A stretch of DNA of 52,526 bases from an uncultured Clostridia bacterium. Lineage in GTDB: Bacteria > Bacillota > Clostridia > Christensenellales > Aristaeellaceae. Below are positions 47,308 through 52,526 of this stretch, one piece after another. The position numbers were made by a program, and so were the translations under genes. Under the pieces are notes generated by a model. It saw only the letters and a list, made by a program, of their open reading frames with translations, did no database searches and was not told the DNA's origin. How positions within the stretch are numbered: the first letter of the stretch is position 1; the number at the start of each line of letters is the position of its first letter. The stretch is taken from assembly GCA_937934775.1 (NCBI GenBank), contig CALGYL010000180.1, positions 1-52,526 on the forward strand, read 5' to 3'.

Positions 47308-49107
47308 TTATTCGGGCAGAACGCCCATTAGTGTGATCACGACGCTGACGCCGCCCAGTTCGGAGGGGAGAAACGCCATCCGGAACCTGTTTTCCCCGTA
47401 ATGGATGCGCAGCCGCCTGTACACGTTTTTCAAGCCGACGCCGCCGCCCCCGGCCGACGGTTCCGAGCGCATATCCCAAAGCCTCCGCTCCACATCCGAT
47501 ACCTGTTCCGGCGTCATGCCAACGCCGTTGTCCGCCACGCTCAGGCGCAGGTCGCGCCCCTCCGCGTGCGCGCTCACCCGGATCAGACCGCCCTCCTCGG
47601 TATAGTTCATCCCATGGTTGATGGCGTTTTCGACCAGCGGCTGGAGGAGGAACTTGAGGATCTGAACGTCCAGGATCGGCTCGTCCGACAGGATTTCGTA
47701 CTCGAACAGAGCGCCGGTTCGAAGCTGCATGATCTTCAGATAATTGCCCACATGCTGTAGCTCGCTCCGGAGCGGGATCTGCTCCCGCCCGCCGGAGAGC
47801 GTGATGCGCAGAAGGCTGGACAGCTCCGTGATCAACGTAGCGATGCGCGCGTCGCCCGAGCGGCGCGCCAGTGTGTTGATGCTGTCCAGTGTATTGTACA
47901 GAAAATGCGGGTTGATCTGGTAGATCAGCGCGTTGATTTCGGCGCGGTTCAGCTCCTGCTGATCGCGTCTGGTCTGTTCCAGCAATTTTTTCATGCCGTC
48001 GGTCATCACGTTGAAGGTACTCGCAAGCTCGCCGATCTCATCGGCGCGCCGGATGTTCAGCTTCTCGTCCAGTTCGCCCTTGCGCACGCGGCGCATGGCG
48101 CGGGCGATCTGCATGATGGGACGGGAATAGTAGAACGAGAACAGCAGCGCCAGTATCAGCGCGATTGCGGAGCTTATGAGCGCTACGGTGATGAGGAGCT
48201 GGTTCAGCTCGTTGCGCGTTTCACGGATCTCTTTCTCGGGCAGGCAGGAAATCAGCGTAAGTCCAGTGCCGCCCAGCGCCGCAAAAATATGCAGGCTGCG
48301 GCCCAGGCCCAGATCGCCATAAAAACTGTCTTCCGCCGCGCGGCTGTGCGCGATCAGATCCGACGCGCCAAGCGGCGAACCCGCTGCCTTCTCCCCCGCG
48401 CTGTCCAAAACCACGGTCCCGCTCCCGTCAAGGAGCAGATAGCGGGTTCCCTTACGCATCAGGGGATCGTCAACCAGTGCGGCCAATTGCCTTGGCATGG
48501 TCTGCACCACAAGGAAACCCGGCGACACGTTGAGATCCAGATGGCGCACGCGCCGCCCGGCGAACAGGGACTGTTGATCCCGGCTGATGCGAAAGGGGCT
48601 GAAAAGGTTGCTGTCCTCCAAGCCCCAGGACAGGCCCGCGTAGGATTCGTTCATTTTCTGGAAGATGGCGCTGCCGGGGAGTTGATTGATCAGCGTGGAT
48701 TCGTACCCGGTGGTGATGGACGAACTGAACAGTTCGTTCCGATTGCTTAGATAGGCGATGGAGATGCCTTCCGTGTAGGATTTTGAAGAGATGACGGCGT
48801 TGACGGAGCGTCTGCTCGCCTTGCCGACCAGAGAATCCTGAATGGCCTGGGCATATACGATGTCCATGACCACCTGATCGATGTGATCGAAGAATTGATT
48901 GAACCGCTGGACGACTTGCGCCATCGAGTAGCGCTGGCTGCGGAGCGTCTCCTGATAGTCGTGCACTTGAAAGGCGTTGTTCATCGCGATGAGAATCGCG
49001 CCGGTGGGGAGGATTAAAACCGCCAGGAACATCGCCGCCATCCGGAGGAAAATGCCGCCGCGCACGCCCGCGGCCAGGCCTTTGTACGTGCGCCGCAGGG
49101 CGATCAT
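47308..49107 (-). CDS. YesM-type sensor histidine kinase
   Basis: A 599-residue membrane kinase that senses an extracytoplasmic sugar signal and phosphorylates the YesN-type partner. It has a membrane segment at about 19-42, an extracytoplasmic sensor of about 260 residues, a second membrane segment (about 305-328) and a HAMP linker (ARAMRRVRKGELDEKLNIRR). A His-kinase domain carries the phospho-accepting histidine in NPHFLYNTLDSIN, and the HATPase has N-box ENAINHGMNY and GGGVGLKNVYRRL. ATG 49107 overlaps the regulator stop by ATGA, so the pair is translationally coupled. Confidence 0.93.
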   Translation of the reverse strand: MIALRRTYKGLAAGVRGGIFLRMAAMFLAVLILPTGAILIAMNNAFQVHDYQETLRSQRYSMAQVVQRFNQFFDHIDQVVMDIVYAQAIQDSLVGKASRRSVNAVISSKSYTEGISIAYLSNRNELFSSSITTGYESTLINQLPGSAIFQKMNESYAGLSWGLEDSNLFSPFRISRDQQSLFAGRRVRHLDLNVSPGFLVVQTMPRQLAALVDDPLMRKGTRYLLLDGSGTVVLDSAGEKAAGSPLGASDLIAHSRAAEDSFYGDLGLGRSLHIFAALGGTGLTLISCLPEKEIRETRNELNQLLITVALISSAIALILALLFSFYYSRPIMQIARAMRRVRKGELDEKLNIRRADEIGELASTFNVMTDGMKKLLEQTRRDQQELNRAEINALIYQINPHFLYNTLDSINTLARRSGDARIATLITELSSLLRITLSGGREQIPLRSELQHVGNYLKIMQLRTGALFEYEILSDEPILDVQILKFLLQPLVENAINHGMNYTEEGGLIRVSAHAEGRDLRLSVADNGVGMTPEQVSDVERRLWDMRSEPSAGGGGVGLKNVYRRLRIHYGENRFRMAFLPSELGGVSVVITLMGVLPE

Positions 49108-50672
49108 GGCGCGTCTCCCTTCAGGGAACGCCTGGACCGGTAATCCCCTGGCGTAACGCCCACCTGCTTTTTGAAAAGCACCTGGAAATAGGGCTGGTTG
49201 TCAAACCCGACGCGCTGGGCGACATCGCAGACGCGGACCTCGTTCATCGAAAGGAGCTGCCGCGCCATCTCGATGCGGCATTCATTGAGATAATTGGAAT
49301 AGGACTTGCCGGTCGCACGCTTGAACACGCGCCCGAGATACGGGGCGCTCATGTGCAGGTTCGCGGCCGTCATGCGCAGGTTGAGCGCAGGATCGCTCAG
49401 GTTGAGAAGCGTAAAGCCTTTTGCTTCCTCAACCAGGCCCATGAGGTATCCGCCCAAAAACCCGGTATCCGGGCAATTCAGGGTGTCGACCAGCGCCTCG
49501 AGCGCGCGCTTGAGTTCCTCCTCCCATTTTCCGGCGGGAAGCCCCAGGATCATTTCCAATCGATTCAGCCAGGATGGGAATTCGCTCAGTGGAATGCCGT
49601 CGATCTCGACCATGCGCTGCAAGGCGCGCTGAAACGCGCTGCGTATCGTCACGGATGCGTAGCCGGGATACTGGGCGAGATACGCGCTCAGCGCGTCCAC
49701 CCAGTCGGAAATCTGCTGAACGGTCCCATTGGGGATGAGCCGCATCATAACAAGCTCAAGGTCGTAGGGATAACTGAATCGCTCTCTCCTGAACACCGCG
49801 TCGTGGCGAGTGATCAGTCCGTAGATCCCGGCAATCGAGGCCATCTGCAACCGTTTCTCCGCGGAACGGAAGGACTGGTCCAGCGCGGTCAGCGCGGACA
49901 CCTCGTCGCCCAGCGCCGCCACCGCTCTGACGCTCAGCGTATCATCGATTCGCTTCAGGCATGCTTCAATGCACTCGACCGGCACGCCGCTTTCAGAAAC
50001 ATCCTGCACCGCGCAGACCCGTCCGTCGTCAAACAGCGCCAGGTAGACAAGGTTCGGCCCCAGCGCTTCGCTCAGCATTTTTTCGATCGGCACGCCCATC
50101 AGCGCGGTGTCGTCGCCGCTCACCAGGAGAGTCTGCCACCCTCCCGGGCGCGACAGATCACCCAGGTTCAGGTAGCACAGCTCTTCCTTCTGGGCCGCCC
50201 CCAGCAACAAACGCTTTCTAGTCAGCCGGGTCAATTCTTCGCTCTGTTCCGAAAGGTACTGCTCCGCCTGCTTCAATCGGCGGCGAATGGACCGGCGCTT
50301 GTCCAACCGCTCCTTCATCTGCGCCAGACAGCGCGCCATTTTTTCCGGCTCAATCGGCTTGAGAAGGTATTCGGAAACGCCAAGTTCCAGCGCGCGCTGC
50401 GCGTGATCGAACACGTCGTATGCCGACATGATCGCAATCTCCACGTCCTGATCGATGCGGCGGATTGCCCGGATGAAATCCAGACCATCCATAAACCGCA
50501 TGCGGATGTCCGTAATGATCGCATCCGGCTGATAATCCAGATACTGCTCGATTCCCTCGAACCCATGGTGCGCCGCGCAGACCACTTTAAATCCTCCGGC
50601 GGCCCAATCCACCGTGTGCAAAAGTCCGTCCAGCAGGATCGGTTCGTCGTCAAGCAGCATCAACGAGTACAA
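49104..50672 (-). CDS. YesN-type response regulator with AraC DNA-binding domain
   Basis: A 522-residue response regulator. The receiver domain at about 1-120 has the acidic pocket Asp8-Asp9 and phospho-acceptor Asp55 (AIITDIRM). A long linker domain follows, and two AraC-type helix-turn-helix motifs lie at about 425-515 (RMTAANLHMSAPYLGRVFKRA, CDVAQRVGFDNQPYFQVLF). The start is TTG 50672 with AGAGGTGAT upstream. It is co-transcribed with the kinase from the promoter at 50751-50779 and probably activates the sugar ABC operon via the repeats at 47269-47298. Confidence 0.93.
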   Translation of the reverse strand: MYSLMLLDDEPILLDGLLHTVDWAAGGFKVVCAAHHGFEGIEQYLDYQPDAIITDIRMRFMDGLDFIRAIRRIDQDVEIAIMSAYDVFDHAQRALELGVSEYLLKPIEPEKMARCLAQMKERLDKRRSIRRRLKQAEQYLSEQSEELTRLTRKRLLLGAAQKEELCYLNLGDLSRPGGWQTLLVSGDDTALMGVPIEKMLSEALGPNLVYLALFDDGRVCAVQDVSESGVPVECIEACLKRIDDTLSVRAVAALGDEVSALTALDQSFRSAEKRLQMASIAGIYGLITRHDAVFRRERFSYPYDLELVMMRLIPNGTVQQISDWVDALSAYLAQYPGYASVTIRSAFQRALQRMVEIDGIPLSEFPSWLNRLEMILGLPAGKWEEELKRALEALVDTLNCPDTGFLGGYLMGLVEEAKGFTLLNLSDPALNLRMTAANLHMSAPYLGRVFKRATGKSYSNYLNECRIEMARQLLSMNEVRVCDVAQRVGFDNQPYFQVLFKKQVGVTPGDYRSRRSLKGDAP

Positions 50673-50750
50673 ACCAGATCACCTCTACCCGAGATTTGTT
50701 CGGCAAAAAGCAGTACTTCACCCACACCTTTGTGAATGCAATGTAAATTT

Positions 50751-50779
50751 ATTCTATATGCCGCATAGATTCCTGTCAA
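50751..50779 (-). promoter_or_regulatory. Promoter of the YesN/YesM-type two-component operon
   Basis: Minus strand TTGACA (50779-50774), 17-nt spacer, TAGAAT (50756-50751), giving a leader of about 70 nt. The stretch 50780-51034 beyond it shows no gene. Confidence 0.75.
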
Positions 50780-51034
50780 TAGCGAAGCTTACCATTCCGG
50801 CAGAAATGGGTCTTGACAGAAGATGCGGGCAGCTTCGCCTCTCGACAAAACTATCCGCATCTTTGAGAACCGATCCGCGCAAATATGGTTACGCTGGAGT
50901 TCTTCATCGTCATGGACTTTGAGATCTAGCCGTAGGAATGATACGAAAGCATTCTTCACGTTCCTGATGTTGAAAGCGGTCCCTATGACCTAAACTTTTG
51001 TGGGCGGAAAGGGCGTCTTGATTTCCCCTCCCGC

Positions 51035-52237
51035 TCACTCCGCCGATTTGAAGTTGTAGACGGGCTTCAGAATCATGACAATTTCAGCCGTGGGGCCGAT
51101 GTTTCGGACGATTTCATCCATGTCCTTGTAGGCCATCGGCGCCTCGTCCAGCGTAGCTTTGGAGACAGTGGTGGAGTAAACGCCCTGCATCGTCTCCTTG
51201 AACTGCTGGACGGAGAGCGTGCGGTTGGCCTCGGACCGGCTCAGAAGCCTTCCCGCGCCGTGGGGCGCGGACTGGTTCCAGTCATCGTTGCCTTTTCCCA
51301 CGCACAGGAGAGACCCGTCCCGCATGTTGATGGGAACGAGGAGCTTTTCTCCTTTTCGCGCGGACACCGCGCCCTTCCGGAGGATCATCGATTCGGTGTC
51401 GATGTAGTTGTGGATGGTGGTAAAGCTCTCCGCTTCCGTCAGCATCGCCTCCCGCAGGATCACCTCCACCATCGCCTTGCGGTTGAGGGCGGCGAAGCGC
51501 TGGGTCAAGCGCATGTCGTGGATATAGTCATCAAAAAGTTTGCCGGAGACATAGGCCAGGTCCCTGGGGACGGGGCAGTCGGCGGACTCCTTGAGGGAGC
51601 GGATGCGCGACTGAATCTCCTTGGATTTGCCCTCCCGCTTCAGTTCTGCGATGGCCTCTTTCAACTGCGCCTCAGACGCGCCGCACAGCGCCCGGAGGCC
51701 CTCCTCTTGATACCACTCTGCCACTTCGGTACCCAGATGGCGGCTGCCGGAATGCACAATAAGGTACAGATTGCCCTCCTCGTCCCGATCCACTTCAATG
51801 AAGTGGTTTCCACCGCCCAGCGTACCGATGGAGTGCCGGGCGCGGACCAACTGCGCCTTACCCGCGCAGCGAAGCTCTTCAAGGTTGATCTCAGTTCCGA
51901 ACGGGTGCTCTTCGCGCCGGATCTCCCGCCCGCAGGGGATGTACCGGTGGATGGCCCGGTCGAGGGCGGCGAAATCAATCTCTTGCTCTTTCAAGCGTAC
52001 CGTCTCCATGCCGCAGCCGATGTCCACGCCCACCATGTTGGGCACGACTTTATCCTTCAGCGTCATCGTGGTGCCGATGGTGCAACCCTTGCCCGCGTGC
52101 ACATCCGGCATGACGCGAATTTTGAGGCCGGAAAAGTGCGCCTGGTCGCACATCGCCCGAATCTGGGCCTCCGCCGTCTCCTCCAGCCGGTCGGTGTAGG
52201 CGACCGCGGTGTTGAAAGCCCCTTTGATCTCGATCAT
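51035..52237 (-). CDS. rtcB: RtcB-family RNA ligase
   Basis: GTP- and manganese-dependent RNA ligase family, joining 2',3'-cyclic phosphate or 3'-phosphate ends to 5'-OH ends in RNA repair. It has 400 residues, a shorter bacterial form. Motifs are MPDVHAGKGCTIGTT, VGVDIGCGM, LGGGNHFIEV, VHSGSRHLG and the guanylylated histidine in SAPHGAGR. ATG 52237 has AAAGGAG 7 nt upstream. It follows an SPFH-type gene on the same strand. Confidence 0.94.
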   Translation of the reverse strand: MIEIKGAFNTAVAYTDRLEETAEAQIRAMCDQAHFSGLKIRVMPDVHAGKGCTIGTTMTLKDKVVPNMVGVDIGCGMETVRLKEQEIDFAALDRAIHRYIPCGREIRREEHPFGTEINLEELRCAGKAQLVRARHSIGTLGGGNHFIEVDRDEEGNLYLIVHSGSRHLGTEVAEWYQEEGLRALCGASEAQLKEAIAELKREGKSKEIQSRIRSLKESADCPVPRDLAYVSGKLFDDYIHDMRLTQRFAALNRKAMVEVILREAMLTEAESFTTIHNYIDTESMILRKGAVSARKGEKLLVPINMRDGSLLCVGKGNDDWNQSAPHGAGRLLSRSEANRTLSVQQFKETMQGVYSTTVSKATLDEAPMAYKDMDEIVRNIGPTAEIVMILKPVYNFKSAE

Positions 52238-52297
52238 GCCAAATCTCCTTTCGAATCTACGATGTCCAGAAGCAGTCCGTTCAATTTATTACTACCT

Positions 52298-52526
52298 TCA
52301 CGCGCCCTTCAGCAGCTGCGCCAACTGCTTCAAAAGGTCGCCGCCCCCGCCCACGGTGATGGAGTCCACGTTGCCCATGATGCGCTCCAGGTACTCCATC
52401 TCCTTCAGCCGCATCAAGGTGCCGTTCTCCTCCATCAGCCGGGCGGTGTTCAGTAAGCTCCTCGTGGAGGCGACCTCCTCGCGCCGGGTGATGCCGCTCT
52501 GCTCGTCCCCCTGCGCCGAAAGCGAG
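52298..52526 (-). CDS. SPFH/band-7-type protein, C-terminal end only
   Basis: The last 75 or so codons of a gene entering from the right edge. The visible tail (REEVASTRSLLNTARLMEEN, LMRLKEMEYLERI, then ITVGGGGDLLKQLAQLL) matches the C-terminal helical tail of SPFH-domain (slipin/flotillin-like) proteins. Stop TGA is at 52300-52298. It lies 60 bp upstream of rtcB on the same strand, possibly in one operon. Confidence 0.65.
   Translation of the reverse strand, partial: SLSAQGDEQSGITRREEVASTRSLLNTARLMEENGTLMRLKEMEYLERIMGNVDSITVGGGGDLLKQLAQLLKGA

Noticed and set aside
1..52526. CRISPR arrays, tRNA or rRNA genes, prophage
   Set aside because: No regularly spaced short repeats, cloverleaf-like sequences, rRNA segments or phage structural genes were found on reading the window.

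Overview
The window looks like a chromosomal piece of a fairly GC-rich, endospore-forming, anaerobic Firmicute (Clostridia-like). The reasons are a GerA-type spore germination operon with a sigma-G-like promoter, B12-dependent ethanolamine ammonia-lyase genes, sodium-pump decarboxylase subunits, many solute-binding-protein ABC importers with YesM/YesN or AraC regulators, strong Shine-Dalgarno sites and frequent TTG/GTG (and apparently two CTG) starts. No rRNA, tRNA, CRISPR array, prophage or intact insertion sequence was seen.

Layout. 1-3.6 kb (minus): eutA-eutB-eutC, with eutC cut by the window edge. 3.7-7.6 kb (plus): a divergent four-gene ABC importer. 7.9-12.3 kb (plus): an XRE-type regulator and two tandem membrane proteins that join a Ser/Thr kinase domain to a leucine-rich-repeat domain. 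12.4-18.1 kb (minus): a sugar ABC importer and a GH3 glycosidase, with a divergent AraC regulator at 18.3-19.3 kb. 19.7-21.7 kb: a Trk/Ktr potassium uptake pair. 22.2-23.7 kb: an OadG-like peptide and OadB. 24.5-25.2 kb: a lone C39-like cysteine peptidase. 25.3-35.5 kb (plus): a sulfur island. 35.5-39.5 kb: an IS21 remnant and the ger operon. 39.8-41.9 kb: tex. 42.7-50.8 kb (minus): a second sugar ABC operon with a UroD-like protein and a YesMN two-component system. 51.0-52.5 kb: rtcB and the end of an SPFH-type gene.

The most interesting part is the sulfur island. Reverse-transsulfuration genes (mccB-like and mccA-like) are followed by a separately promoted operon. That operon encodes nitrogenase-like H, D and K proteins, a methionine-type ABC importer (MetN/MetI/MetQ-like), a NifX-like protein, a NifB-like radical SAM protein and a truncated Cys/Met-metabolism PLP enzyme. 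There is no NifE/NifN, and the NifD-like protein seems to lack the FeMo-co histidine ligand. This points to a nitrogenase-like reductase for organosulfur substrates, in the manner of methylthio-alkane reductase, rather than N2 fixation. Its leader encodes a 30-residue peptide with 6 Met and 4 Cys, followed by an intrinsic terminator. A segment of the leader-peptide coding region can pair (10 of 11) with that terminator. This has the layout of a ribosome-mediated attenuator sensing sulfur amino acids.

About four copies of a 160-190 bp intergenic repeat with ATACCAAT-type inverted ends, a second hairpin repeat family (three copies) and one MITE with GGCTGTCGCGC ends are scattered between operons. 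Functions are inferred from family features in the translated sequence. No database search was run.
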